From positions 1,947,514 to 2,011,513 of the forward strand of contig NZ_CP023068.1 in the NCBI RefSeq assembly GCF_002288525.1: a DNA stretch of 64,000 bases. The letters run 5' to 3'. Below the pieces are notes generated by a model. The model ran no database searches. It was not told the DNA's origin and saw nothing but the letters and a program-made list of their open reading frames with translations. This DNA comes from Sinorhizobium sojae CCBAU 05684. GTDB taxonomy: Bacteria; Pseudomonadota; Alphaproteobacteria; Rhizobiales; Rhizobiaceae. The translations under genes were made by a program, and so were the position numbers. Positions 41,780 through 49,903 of the stretch are shown here, one piece after another (the stretch's first letter is position 1; every line of letters starts with the position of its first letter).

Positions 41780-44652
41780 GCATCGGCCATCCCGTCGTCT
41801 GCGCGGCGCCGATGTCGGCCGGCCAGCCTCCGCGTGAAGAACTTCTCGATCTCCCGCAGCCACAGCACGGAACTTGCCGCGGCGGCGCAGAGCGCCCAGT
41901 CGCCGATGCCGATCGCAACGGTGGAGAAGGCTGCCTGCAGAAACGGCGCGTAGATCACGGCGGCATGCAAGGCGAGCGAGAGCCCCACCGCGGCCCAGAG
42001 CCATCGGTTGGCGAACAGGCCGACAAATGCGCTCTGCTCGTCGGAGCGCGCATTGAAGACGTTGAAGAGCTGGAACAGCATCAAGGTGGTGAACGCCATG
42101 GTCCGGCCATAGGCGAGCGTGCCCGAGCCGTCGATGAAGCCGCCCGGAAGTGAGGCGTCGAGTACCAGGATCGTGCCTGCGGCCATGATGGCGCCGACGA
42201 AGGCGATCCCAATCCACATGCGCGGCGTGACCACCCCCTCGTCGCGCGGTCGCGGCGGCCTCCTCATCGCATCGGGATCGGCCGGGTCGCCCCCGAGTGC
42301 CAGGGCGGGGGCTCCATCCGTGACCAGGTTGATCCAGAGGATTTGAGTGGCAAGCAGCGGCAGCACGATGCCGCCGCTTCCCGCCGCCCTAAGCCCGATC
42401 GCTTCTGCCAGGAGCACACCGAAGAACATCGTCATGACCTCGCCGATGTTCGAGGAGAGCAGGTACCGCATGAACTTGCGGATATTGGCGAAGATCGTCC
42501 GCCCCTCCTCGACGGCAGCGACGATTGTCGCGAAATTGTCGTCAGCCAACACCATGTCCGAGGCTTCCTTGGAAACATCCGTGCCGGTGATGCCCATGGC
42601 GATGCCGATATCGGAGGCCTTGAGCGCCGGCGCGTCGTTGACGCCGTCGCCCGTCATGGCGACGGTGAGGCCCGCACGCCCGAAGGCCTCGACGATGCGC
42701 AGCTTGTGCTCCGGGTCGACACGGGCAAAGACCGAGGTCTCCGCAACGACACGGTCGAGGTCCTCATCGGACATGGTCTCGAGTTCGGTGCCGGTCACGG
42801 CGCGCTCGTCCTCGGTAATGCCGAGCTCGCGCGCGATCACGGCCGCGGTGCGGGGATGGTCCCCCGTGACCATGACCGGCCGGATTCCTGCCGAGCGGGC
42901 GCGCGCGACCGCGCGCCTGGCCTCCTCGCGCGGCGGATCCATGATGCCTATGAGGCCGAGGAAGATGAGGTCCCGTTCCGCCGATCTGCCGTCGGCTCCG
43001 CCCAGCTGTCCGGAAGGCAGCGAACGATAGCCCGTCGCAAGCGTTCTCAGCGCCTGCCCCGCGAGTTCTTCGTTGGCGGTCTGAATCTGCGAGCGCCGTT
43101 CCTCGGTAAGCGGCCGAGGCTCCGAGCCGACCAGTTCCTGCGTCGAGCGCGACAGGAGCACTTCCGGCGCTCCCTTGGTGAAGAGGCGAAAGGGGCCCGC
43201 ATCGCCATCCTCATGGATCGTGCTCATCAGCTTCCGCTCGGAGGAGAAGGGGAGTTCATGCACCCGCTCAAAGCGGTCGGCGACCTCCTTGCCGAGGCCC
43301 GCCTTGCATGCGGCGACAACGAGCGCCCCCTCGGTTGGATCGCCCTTCACCGTCCAGCGACCTTCCACTTCCTCGATCCGTGCATTGTTGGCGCGGGCGC
43401 CGGCGGCCAGTGCAAGCAGCACCTCCTCCTTCAACGCCGCCTCGACAGCCTCGCCTCCGGGCCGGTGCATGGCGCCCTGCGGCGCATAGCCCGTGCCCTC
43501 GAATTCGACCGCCCCGCTCGCCGTCACGACCCGCCGGACCGTCATTTCGTTGCGGGTCAGCGTGCCGGTCTTGTCGGAGGCGATGACGTCGGCGGAGCCG
43601 AGTGTTTCGACCGCCGACAGGTGCCGGATAACGGCATTGCGCACCGCCATGCGCTGTACCCCGACCGCGAGCACGGCCGTGATGATCGCCGGAAGCCCTT
43701 CAGGCACTGCGGCGACCGCGATCGCGACGCCGAAGATCAGGACGTCGAACAGGGCGGTGAGCCCGTCGATCTCTTCGATCAACAGGATCATCGCGATGAT
43801 GACGGTGGCGATGGCGACGACCGCTGCGCCGAGGAGGCGGCCAACCCGGTCGAGCTCGCGCTGGAGCGGCGTCCGCTGGTCCCGCGTCACCTTGAGCAGG
43901 CCGGCGATCCGCCCCATTTCCGTCCGCATGCCCGTAGCCGTGACGATCGCGCGGCCCCGTCCGCGGGCGACGGAGGTCCCGCTGAAGACCATGTTGCTGC
44001 GGTCTCCGAGCGCAGCCGCCCGTGCGAGCGGCTCGGTGTCCTTGGCGACCGGCTGGCTTTCTCCGGTGAGCGCCGCCTCGATTGCGCGAAGGCTCGCCGT
44101 CTCGATCAGCCGCGCATCCGCCGAAACGGCATCGCCTTCCTCGAGCAGAAGCACGTCCCCGGGCACCAGCTCGGCAATGGCGATCTCCCGCTGCTCACCG
44201 CCGCGCAGAACCGTCGATTGAACTGCCGTCATCTGCCGCAGCGCGGTAACGGCTTCGCTGGCGCGTGCCTCCTGCAGGTAGCCGATGGCGGCGTTGAGGA
44301 AGACGATGGCCAGGATCGCGATGGCCTCGTAGGGCAGTTGCGTGTCCGGTTCGACCAGCCACAGAAGCCCGGAGATCAGCGCCGCCGCAATCAGCAGCAG
44401 CACGAGAACGTCTTTGAATTGGGAGAGAAATCGCCGCCAGCGCGAGGGCGGCTTCTCCTCCGTCAGTTCGTTGCGCCCGAAACGGGATAGCCGCCGTGCC
44501 GCCTCCTCGGCGCTAAGGCCTTGTTCCGTGTCGGTCTCGAGGGCGGCAGCGACCTGCCCGACACTCTGGCGATAGGGCTCCTCCTTACGGGCCGAGCCGG
44601 CCTCCGAAACCTTTTCAGGGGCTGCCGTCCGTTCTGCGTTGCGCGGCATCAT
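41773..44652 (-). CDS. Cation-transporting P-type ATPase (Ca2+/PMCA-SERCA type, P2)
   Basis: A 959-residue P-type ATPase. The N-terminal cation ATPase domain leads to the actuator motif TGES near residues 196-199. Transmembrane helix 4 has VAAVPEGLPAIITA (PEGLP 317-321). The phosphorylated Asp360 is in SDKTGTLT. A nucleotide-binding domain is followed by GDGVNDAPALKASDIGIAMG near 680 and a six-helix C-terminal cation ATPase region. The PEGL motif and ten-helix layout fit P2A Ca2+ or Mn2+ pumps more than Cu+ or K+ pumps. An FNR/FixK-like box lies 299 bases upstream, after a repeat-containing leader. Confidence 0.92.
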   Translation of the reverse strand: MMPRNAERTAAPEKVSEAGSARKEEPYRQSVGQVAAALETDTEQGLSAEEAARRLSRFGRNELTEEKPPSRWRRFLSQFKDVLVLLLIAAALISGLLWLVEPDTQLPYEAIAILAIVFLNAAIGYLQEARASEAVTALRQMTAVQSTVLRGGEQREIAIAELVPGDVLLLEEGDAVSADARLIETASLRAIEAALTGESQPVAKDTEPLARAAALGDRSNMVFSGTSVARGRGRAIVTATGMRTEMGRIAGLLKVTRDQRTPLQRELDRVGRLLGAAVVAIATVIIAMILLIEEIDGLTALFDVLIFGVAIAVAAVPEGLPAIITAVLAVGVQRMAVRNAVIRHLSAVETLGSADVIASDKTGTLTRNEMTVRRVVTASGAVEFEGTGYAPQGAMHRPGGEAVEAALKEEVLLALAAGARANNARIEEVEGRWTVKGDPTEGALVVAACKAGLGKEVADRFERVHELPFSSERKLMSTIHEDGDAGPFRLFTKGAPEVLLSRSTQELVGSEPRPLTEERRSQIQTANEELAGQALRTLATGYRSLPSGQLGGADGRSAERDLIFLGLIGIMDPPREEARRAVARARSAGIRPVMVTGDHPRTAAVIARELGITEDERAVTGTELETMSDEDLDRVVAETSVFARVDPEHKLRIVEAFGRAGLTVAMTGDGVNDAPALKASDIGIAMGITGTDVSKEASDMVLADDNFATIVAAVEEGRTIFANIRKFMRYLLSSNIGEVMTMFFGVLLAEAIGLRAAGSGGIVLPLLATQILWINLVTDGAPALALGGDPADPDAMRRPPRPRDEGVVTPRMWIGIAFVGAIMAAGTILVLDASLPGGFIDGSGTLAYGRTMAFTTLMLFQLFNVFNARSDEQSAFVGLFANRWLWAAVGLSLALHAAVIYAPFLQAAFSTVAIGIGDWALCAAAASSVLWLREIEKFFTRRLAGRHRRRADDGMADAY

Positions 44653-44679
44653 CCTCGCCTTCCGCTGGGAATTGCAGCT

Positions 44680-44790
44680 CCGCGTCCCTCGGAACGCACA
44701 AAGGACGCTGAAAAGCCGTGCATCCGCGTATCGTGCGTCCGAGAAACGGGTTCCGGTTTTCGGGCCGATGCTGCCGTCGGAACGAAATAT
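44680..44790. repeat. Dispersed rhizobial intergenic repeat copy
   Basis: Contains GCGTCCCTCGGAACGCACAA, AGGACGCTGAAAAGCCGTGC and GTATCGTGCGTCCGAGAAAC, which align with copies at 58946, 59166 and 60580 (the last in reverse). It lies in the ATPase leader. Confidence 0.6.
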
Positions 44791-44950
44791 CCGGCACTTT
44801 CGTCAAAATGCCGGAGGGCACCGTCGGAGCGAAATTTAAAATAAGATATGCCCGACCATCCATTCGGAAAGGGTGAGGTGAGCCGATGCGCCTGTTCTGG
44901 CGCTGCGGAGCAAACTACTTCTAGCATTGCATCCGACGCGTCGAGGGGCA

Positions 44951-44964
44951 TTGACCAGCGTCAA
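44951..44964. promoter_or_regulatory. FNR/FixK-like box upstream of the P-type ATPase
   Basis: TTGACCAGCGTCAA is a perfect TTGAC-N4-GTCAA palindrome in the gap before the ATPase (start 44652) and just after the small gene at 45021. Confidence 0.5.
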
Positions 44965-45020
44965 GCCGCATCTGCCCCCGGGGCCGATGCAGTTGTCTTG
45001 ACGGCTCGCTCCCGGTGCGG

Positions 45021-45248
45021 TCAACCATCTTTCCGAAAGCAAGTGTCGAAGAAGACAGCACAGTTGATCTTCACCGCCTCGCCCGCGATGGCATCGCCGA
45101 GTTGCCGATCGCTCAGCCTGACAGGCGGAACTCCGCGCCGGACGACACTGACCGCATCGCTGATCTCCACGAGCGTTCCCCGCCTGTCGCGCAGATAAGT
45201 GGCAATCGCAGCCCACACCTCTGTCGGTACTGCAACGTGCCGGTTCAT
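45021..45248 (-). CDS. Hypothetical protein, 75 residues
   Basis: A small protein with no known domain: MNRHVAVPTEVWAAIATYLR followed by DRRGTLVEISDAVSVVRRGV, and a C-terminus with a Cys pair (NCAVFFDTCFRKDG). The ATG at 45248 is chosen for the GGAGGGAA site; a longer frame to 45317 has a low-complexity start. It is on the same strand as the 95-residue gene upstream (80 bases apart). No signal peptide or membrane segment. Function unknown. Confidence 0.7.
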   Translation of the reverse strand: MNRHVAVPTEVWAAIATYLRDRRGTLVEISDAVSVVRRGVPPVRLSDRQLGDAIAGEAVKINCAVFFDTCFRKDG

Positions 45249-45328
45249 GGCCGTTCCCTCCGCTGGGACGTCGGCGGCTCCCTCCTGGAAGCCGCCAGCG
45301 ACGGGGTCGTTGCGCAAAAGGTGCGCGG

Positions 45329-45616
45329 TCAGAATGTGAGGATACGACGCGGGCCGATATATTCGGTCTTCAAACCATCCGTGCGCGCATTGTACACGAG
45401 ATGATTGACGCCAGCGAGGTCGGTTGAGATGCGACCGCCCTCATTGTTAAAGAGTGCCGGGCTGGCGTTTGCCTTGGCCCATTCATGCGCATGTCGTGAG
45501 ACAATCTCGATCTGCCATCCTGAGCTTCTGGAGTAGGTTACGCGGAAATCCGGCCCAGGTCCGGTCTCCTCCTGACGCTCCAATCCGCGAAAACGGTGTA
45601 CCGAGTATCCAGCCAT
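45329..45616 (-). CDS. Hypothetical protein, 95 residues
   Basis: A soluble protein containing VHRFRGLERQEETGPGPDFR followed by VTYSRSSGWQIEI, then SRHAHEWAKANASPALFNNE, and a C-terminus of TEYIGPRRILTF. No domain recognised; it resembles short conserved rhizobial proteins of unknown role. The ATG at 45616 has GGGAGAAG upstream; an earlier Met at 45634 has none. It is divergent from the Crp/Fnr gene with an FNR-like box between, so it may be a target of that regulator. Confidence 0.7.
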   Translation of the reverse strand: MAGYSVHRFRGLERQEETGPGPDFRVTYSRSSGWQIEIVSRHAHEWAKANASPALFNNEGGRISTDLAGVNHLVYNARTDGLKTEYIGPRRILTF

Positions 45617-45697
45617 CGTCTTCTCCCAATTCATGATCCCCAGGGCGATTGTTGTTTTATGCCGTGCTAAAGTAACGAAAATGATCCACAGCGATCA

Positions 45698-45711
45698 TTG
45701 ATCCAGATCAT
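45698..45711. promoter_or_regulatory. FNR-like box in the divergent region of the Crp/Fnr gene
   Basis: TTGATCCAGATCAT matches TTGAT-N4-ATCAA in all but the last base. It lies 121 bases before the Crp/Fnr ATG and 82 before the divergent small gene. Confidence 0.55.
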
Positions 45712-45818
45712 GGACAGCCAATACCGATGGCCCTCGCCTTGCCAAAAGGCCATTCGAACGCTCTCGCAGGCCGTCCACCCTATGGCCGACAGGAGACGAT
45801 CACGAACGGAAGGGACGT

Positions 45819-46622
45819 ATGATACGATTTGTCCGTCATCTGCCTCTCGCTGAATCGGAAAAGCAGGCGATCCTGAATACCCCGAGAGAAATCCGGCGGT
45901 TCCAGCGAGGTGATACGATATACAGGCCGGACGAACCCGGCGACGTCGCGAGAATACTCGTCGAGGGGCTGGCGGTTCAGTATCGGATTCTCCGGAACGG
46001 CGAGAGACAGAGTGCCGATCTGGTTTTCCCGACGAGGTTCTGTGACCTCGGCTGCATCCTTTTCGGCGAGTCGGACCATTTTCTTGCCGCGCTCACGGAC
46101 GCGGAAATCGTGGAGATCTCGACCGGCAGGGTTCTCGACCTCTTTGCGCGCTATCCGCAGATACCAATCCTGCTCCTGCATCAGGAGACCCGGAGCCGTT
46201 CCATCCTGTTCGAGCGCCTGCTGAGCGTCGGCCGACGACCCGCGATCCGGCGACTGGCGCATCTGCTGACCGAATTCCGCCTGCGTCGCGAACTCGCGGG
46301 TGTGCCGCCTTCGCGTTCGAAACGCATCTTGCTGCAACAGAGGTGGATCGGTGACTTTCTCGGCCTGACGACGGAGCATGTCAGCCGTACGATCGGCAAG
46401 CTCAAGGCGATGGGGCTGATCGAACAGCACCGCAACGGCATCGTCATCCTGGATCCGGCTGGTCTGGCGCGAATTGCGGAATTCGACGCCGGCTATCTGC
46501 ATTCCGGGGCCGAGGCGCCGCCGCAGCCCGCTTCGGCGCACCGGCGCCAAGGCGGCCCTGCCTCAGCCGAGTTCGGTTCGGCGGGCACGAAAAGGGCGGA
46601 AAACAAAGGTTGGAATCGGTGA
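45819..46622 (+). CDS. Crp/Fnr family transcriptional regulator
   Basis: A 267-residue regulator. The N-terminal cyclic-nucleotide-type beta-roll covers about residues 20-115 (FQRGDTIYRPDEPGDVARIL near 28-47). The C-terminal helix-turn-helix is near residues 180-205, IGDFLGLTTEHVSRTIGKL, carrying the E-x-x-S-R arrangement of FNR/FixK-type proteins that read TTGAT half-sites. An FNR-type N-terminal Fe-S cysteine cluster is absent; two Cys occur in RFCDLGC near 68-72. This resembles FixK or a related regulator. The Pro/Gln/Ala-rich C-terminal 40 residues are extra. FNR-like boxes occur upstream and near neighbours. Confidence 0.9.
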   Translation: MIRFVRHLPLAESEKQAILNTPREIRRFQRGDTIYRPDEPGDVARILVEGLAVQYRILRNGERQSADLVFPTRFCDLGCILFGESDHFLAALTDAEIVEISTGRVLDLFARYPQIPILLLHQETRSRSILFERLLSVGRRPAIRRLAHLLTEFRLRRELAGVPPSRSKRILLQQRWIGDFLGLTTEHVSRTIGKLKAMGLIEQHRNGIVILDPAGLARIAEFDAGYLHSGAEAPPQPASAHRRQGGPASAEFGSAGTKRAENKGWNR

Positions 46623-46684
46623 AGCGCCGGGGCTCATGCCCCGGCTTCGGTCCCCTATAGGAAATCAGGTCCCGATTGTCGGCG

Positions 46685-46951
46685 TCAGAGCGGATCGCTC
46701 TGCGGCTTGGCTGCCGTGGTGACCTCACCCATATGGAGCTTGCAATTGTCTATATCGTTCGCGGCCAGGGCCGCCCTCGCCTCGGCGAGCGCCTGTTCCG
46801 CCTGGCTCTTTCGCTGCAGATCCTCGATCTGCGCGATCTCGGCCTCAAGCGCTTGTAGTCCGTCCTGATCGCATATGAGGTCCGCCTGGGCAAAGACCGG
46901 CGATACGGGGCCCGCGCAGAGTGCGGCCGCAACGAGCAATTTCTTCAGCAT
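46685..46951 (-). CDS. Exported small protein, 88 residues
   Basis: A signal peptide (LLVAAALCAGPVSPVFA, cleavage near residue 21) is followed by a small periplasmic protein with two Cys (C26 in LICDQDGL and C70 in NCKLHMGEV), perhaps a disulfide, and a long helix with Glu/Ala/Gln (EAEIAQIEDLQRKSQAEQAL). The ATG at 46951 has GGAGGAGC. Function unknown. It sits behind a GGAAC-N18-TT motif and downstream of the CDF remnant on the same strand. Confidence 0.78.
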   Translation of the reverse strand: MLKKLLVAAALCAGPVSPVFAQADLICDQDGLQALEAEIAQIEDLQRKSQAEQALAEARAALAANDIDNCKLHMGEVTTAAKPQSDPL

Positions 46952-46984
46952 GTGCTCCTCCAGTGGTTTGTGTTGTGAATGCCA

Positions 46985-47009
46985 AACCACCGACGGGCGA
47001 TTCCGTTCC
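46985..47009 (-). promoter_or_regulatory. RpoE2/EcfG-like promoter before the 88-residue exported protein
   Basis: GGAAC (47009-47005), 16 bases, GGTT (46988-46985) on the minus strand, 34 bases before the ATG. Confidence 0.55.
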
Positions 47010-47035
47010 CGATGCGGCCGCCGCGGGTTCCCTCC

Positions 47036-47295
47036 TCAATGCTCGTTGCCGATGACGTCGCGGTTGTGATCGACGCTGGCCGTAAACTCGATTTCCAGCA
47101 TGACATGGCCGATGCCGTAGCGGTCGATGAGCGGCTCCTTGATGCGCTTCCTCAGCGCATCGGCCTTCGCTCGCATTGTGGGCCGCGTCGGCGATCAGCG
47201 TTAGGCTGCCGGACAGGATGCCGCCGATGAGTTCAGCGAGGGCGATGGCGAGATTGAGCGCAAGCGCCACGAGATAGCGCCAACCCCTCGCTCAT
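47036..47295 (-). pseudogene. Remnant of a cation diffusion facilitator (CDF) transporter
   Basis: Reading from an ATG at 47295 with GGGAGGAG, one frame change gives YLVALALNLAIALAELIGG followed by a segment ending LIADAAHNASEG, the first membrane helix of a CDF protein with its HN/AD metal motif. The frame then shifts and the C-terminal end of a CDF cytoplasmic domain follows: KADALRKRIKEPLIDRYGIG and HVMLEIEFTASVDHN, ending in NEH and a stop. The central two-thirds (remaining membrane helices) is missing. It is thus a deletion plus frameshift remnant. Its ATG overlaps the stop of the upstream gene as ATGA. Confidence 0.75.
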
Positions 47296-47948
47296 GATCT
47301 CCTCCCGCGCGCGCAACAACATGGACCCTCTCCCACACCGGTCAAAGGTGCCGCCTCGATAGGCATCCGTCGGCACCTGCTCCCGCTAAAGCCGCGAACG
47401 GGGCCCGAGTTCCCTTCCTCTCGCCACTTCGGCACCGCGGCATCCAGACCGCGGCTGTCATATGCCCATTGCAGCAGCGCCTGACGCTGCCGCGGGCGGC
47501 AGTGCCAGTCGCACGGCTCGCAATGGCGGCGAAGCTGGGCCAGGTGGCGCCGCATGGCTTTCCATCGTCCGATCTGTCGTTCGTCTTCGCCGGGCAACCG
47601 CCGGCCCAGGAAGTAGCGGCAGTACCACTGAAACCAGCCGCGCGGATCGTCGGGATGGAGCCAGCCCTTGGCACGCCACAAGCTGAGCCGCTGGCTGGCT
47701 TCGACTCCGAAGAAATTGAGCCGAGCGTTCCGTCGTGGCGACAGCCGCGCGGCCGCGAACCACTCCTTCGGGAACTCGTCCTGGCAATCCGTCATGTACT
47801 TACCGCCGAAAACGCCGAACGCCAGCATTTCTGCGGGTGTGAGGTCCGGCGTGAAGTCCGCGTGAAAGTGTTGCCCTACCGGCGCAGTCAGCGCGTATCG
47901 GTAGCCCTGCTGCATGCGGTCGTTCACTTCCACCCATGTGCAAGACAT
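47292..47948 (-). CDS. Conserved rhizobial protein of unknown function
   Basis: A 218-residue soluble protein with many Trp/Arg/Cys: MTDCQDEFPKEWFAAARLSP, VEASQRLSLWRAKGWLHPDD and PRGWFQWYCRYFLGRRLPGE. It ends in a Cys/Arg-rich tail. I recognise it as a widespread rhizobial family of unknown role. The start is ATG 47948 or 47954, a few bases after an AAAGGCG. It precedes the CDF remnant by ATGA overlap, suggesting it was once coupled to a metal transporter. A nucleic-acid role (Arg/Trp/Cys-rich) is possible but unsupported. Confidence 0.78.
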   Translation of the reverse strand: MSCTWVEVNDRMQQGYRYALTAPVGQHFHADFTPDLTPAEMLAFGVFGGKYMTDCQDEFPKEWFAAARLSPRRNARLNFFGVEASQRLSLWRAKGWLHPDDPRGWFQWYCRYFLGRRLPGEDERQIGRWKAMRRHLAQLRRHCEPCDWHCRPRQRQALLQWAYDSRGLDAAVPKWREEGNSGPVRGFSGSRCRRMPIEAAPLTGVGEGPCCCARGRRS

Positions 47949-47999
47949 GATCATTCGCCTTTGGTGATGCCCTCGCCGGGAAGCGGCCGGCCGAACCGC

Positions 48000-48090
48000 T
48001 CCCCGACCGCATGTCTCCTGCAATCGACGTCGATTTGAGGAGAAGACACGCAGCAATTCGAAGCGCTACAGCGACCTTTGAATCCGAAAA
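48000..48090. repeat. Dispersed intergenic repeat copy (reverse orientation)
   Basis: GCATGTCTCCTGCAATCGAC, GATTTGAGGAGAAGACACGC and CAGCAATTCGAAGCGCTACA followed by GCGACCTTTG agree with the copy at 60722-60770 and with the repeats of 58.9-59.2 kb in reverse. It fills the gap before the 47948 gene. Confidence 0.6.
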
Positions 48091-48113
48091 ACACGCGCGG
48101 AGCAGTAACGGCA

Positions 48114-48335
48114 TCAGCCCCGTTCGGCGGTGAATCTGCCGCCGCCCAAGGTTGAGAGGAGCGGCACGAGCTGCACCGCGGCGGATGCACCGACTGCATT
48201 ATAGACGATGCGCGAAATCGCCGAGCCTACGCCGAACAGTGCAGCCACGAGGTCGAATCCGAAAAGTCCTAGGAGACCCCAGTTCATTCCGCCCACAATG
48301 ACGAGGGCGAGTGTAATCAGATTCACAGTCTTCAT
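48114..48335 (-). CDS. DUF378 family membrane protein
   Basis: A 73-residue protein with two transmembrane helices (NLITLALVIVGGMNWGLLGL near residues 4-23 and a second near 45-65). The sequence GGMNWGLLGLFGFDLVAALF is the DUF378 hallmark. Function unknown. The ATG at 48335 follows GGAGGAAAAG. It lies 56 bases after the fasciclin gene on the same strand, separated by a hairpin. Confidence 0.88.
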   Translation of the reverse strand: MKTVNLITLALVIVGGMNWGLLGLFGFDLVAALFGVGSAISRIVYNAVGASAAVQLVPLLSTLGGGRFTAERG

Positions 48336-48346
48336 CTTTTCCTCCA

Positions 48347-48374
48347 TCGAGGGGCGCCGACGCGCACCCCTCGA
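48347..48374. terminator. Hairpin between fasciclin and DUF378 genes
   Basis: TCGAGGGG (48347-48354) and CCCCTCGA (48367-48374) are exact inverted arms. Without a T run it is not a classical terminator and may reduce read-through into the DUF378 gene or protect the mRNA. Confidence 0.5.
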
Positions 48375-48391
48375 GTGTTGAGCCTCATTTG

Positions 48392-48892
48392 TCAGCCTTC
48401 CGGCGGCAGGATCACCTCGTCGAGGACGTGGATGACGCCATTCGAGGCGCCAATATCGGTCGCCGTGACATTGGCGTCGTTGACCATCACGCCGTCGCCG
48501 GACGCCTTGATCGTGATCATCTTGCCGTTGACGGTCTTCGCCTCGTTCAGCTTCACCACATCCGCCGCCAAGACCTTGCCCGGAACCACGTGATAGGTCA
48601 GCACGCTTACCAGCTTCTCCTTGTTCTCCGGCTTCAGAAGGTTTTCGACCGTGCCGGCCGGCAGCTTGGAAAAAGCGTCATCGGTCGGGGCGAAGACCGT
48701 GAATGGACCGGCGCCCTTCAGCGTTTCGGTGAGACCTGCAGCGTCGATAGCAGCGGCGAGCGTTTGAAATTGCCCGGCCCCGGCGGCCGTGTCGACGATA
48801 TCCTTCTCTGCAGCGATGCCGGCCTTCAGCCCGAGAACCAGTCCCATGGTTACGACGGCAAGGGCCGCTTTCTGTGCAAACTTGAACGTCAT
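48392..48892 (-). CDS. Fasciclin (FAS1) domain protein, exported
   Basis: A 166-residue protein with a signal peptide ([20 protein letters not shown], cleavage near residue 28). A single FAS1 domain follows, with [35 protein letters not shown], and a C-terminal [19 protein letters not shown]. Bacterial FAS1 proteins are adhesive or envelope proteins; rhizobial Nex18-type proteins affect symbiosis. The ATG at 48892 follows AGGAGTCC. It is divergent from an XRE-cupin regulator over an AT-rich region with dyads. Confidence 0.92.
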   Translation of the reverse strand: MTFKFAQKAALAVVTMGLVLGLKAGIAAEKDIVDTAAGAGQFQTLAAAIDAAGLTETLKGAGPFTVFAPTDDAFSKLPAGTVENLLKPENKEKLVSVLTYHVVPGKVLAADVVKLNEAKTVNGKMITIKASGDGVMVNDANVTATDIGASNGVIHVLDEVILPPEG

Positions 48893-48938
48893 TTGCTTGG
48901 ACTCCTGTTCGGAACCGTCGGCCTCATGCCACACGGTT

Positions 48939-49018
48939 CTACTTTCATGTAGAGAAAGGAGTTTTTCTTTCCACTCAACTTTTCGTGAAAGTTACATTTA
49001 TTTTCATGCCATGATAAA
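48939..49018. promoter_or_regulatory. AT-rich region with three dyads, candidate XRE operator
   Basis: CTACTTTCATGTAG (48939-48952), AACTTTTCGTGAAAGTT (48977-48993) and TTATTTTCATGCCATGATAA (about 48998-49017) are three imperfect or perfect dyads spaced over the fasciclin/XRE divergent gap. They share a TTTCATG-like core and are likely sites for the XRE regulator. Confidence 0.45.
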
Positions 49019-49055
49019 CTTCTCGACAGACAAGGCATGAGAGGAAAACGACTTG

Positions 49056-49646
49056 ATGGACGGACTTTCGCAGACGCTCGAAACGGAACTGGAGCGCTAT
49101 CAGATCGGCCCCCGGCTTCGCGCGCTTCGCCTCAAGAAGAAGCTCGCCCTGACGCAGCTTGCCGCCCATACGGGGCTGTCCACCGCGATGCTGTCCAAGA
49201 TCGAGCGGGGGCGGCTCTTCCCCACGCTTCCGACCCTCGTGCGCATCGCAATGGTGTTCGGCGTCGGCCTGGACCACTTCTTCAGCCAGGAAACGCAGCG
49301 GCCGCGGGTCTCAGTCGTTCGGGCTGGCGAGCGCCTGCGCCTGCCGGTTCCGCCGGCCAAGGGGCAGCCGGCCTACCTGTTCGAGAGCCTCGACTATCCG
49401 GCTCCCGATCGCCGGATGGAGAGCTTCTATGCGGAATTTCCGATGGATTCGCGACCGTCCGACCCGCACCAGCACGGAAGTGCCGAGCTGGTCTTCGTAA
49501 CCGACGGAGAGCTCGAATTGACGGTGGGCAAGGAGACCGTGTTGCTCGGAAAAGGGGACGCCGCCTATTTCGATTCCAGCGTGAGCCACAGCTACTGCCG
49601 AAGCGGAAGCGGACGGTGTTCCGCAATCGTCGTCACGGCGCCGTGA
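49056..49646 (+). CDS. XRE family regulator with C-terminal cupin domain
   Basis: A 196-residue regulator. The N-terminal Xre helix-turn-helix spans residues 16-70 (IGPRLRALRLKKKLALTQLA, AAHTGLSTAMLSKIERGRLF). The C-terminal half is a small cupin: DPHQHGSAELVFVTDGELEL and GKGDAAYFDSSVSHSYCRSG, with the His/Glu/His metal-type residues in place. Such regulators often sense small metabolites. The ATG at 49056 is one codon after an in-frame TTG; GAGAGGAAAAC lies upstream. It is divergent from the fasciclin gene, its probable target. Confidence 0.92.
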   Translation: MDGLSQTLETELERYQIGPRLRALRLKKKLALTQLAAHTGLSTAMLSKIERGRLFPTLPTLVRIAMVFGVGLDHFFSQETQRPRVSVVRAGERLRLPVPPAKGQPAYLFESLDYPAPDRRMESFYAEFPMDSRPSDPHQHGSAELVFVTDGELELTVGKETVLLGKGDAAYFDSSVSHSYCRSGSGRCSAIVVTAP

Positions 49647-49903
49647 GCGTTTCGCGCGGCACCGACCGTCGGGAGGGCGGTGCAGCCAATCGCCTGAACA
49701 GGGAACAAGGTGGTGTCCAAGGCATTATTCCCGCGGCTCGCTTGCAAGGCGACACCGTTGAGCGCGAATGAATTGCGTCGGAAAGCCCTGGATGGCCACT
49801 CGTGGATGGAAGACTTTAGACGAATGTGCCGAGTTACGCCGCTGGCGGGGAAGCGGCTCGTCCGTGCCGGCTGCCGGCGATCAGACGTATGGGGCGGCCT
49901 GAT

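Larger units (their letters stand above)
44653..45020. other. Long ATPase leader with repeat and FixK-like box
   Basis: No gene. About 44675-44790 carries a copy of the dispersed repeat (CGGAACGCACAAAGGACGCT and later a CGGGTTCCGGTTTTCGGGCCG part), followed by an AT-rich stretch, then the FixK-like box at 44951. Anything controlling the ATPase must act across this leader. Confidence 0.55.

Noticed and set aside
42343..44490. A 715-codon plus-strand frame over the P-type ATPase
   Set aside because: Antisense of a complete P-type ATPase with all catalytic motifs.
49702..49726. A GGAAC-N18-TT motif before the Nramp-like gene
   Set aside because: It is 178 bases from the start with a poor -10 (CATT), so I do not count it as a promoter.
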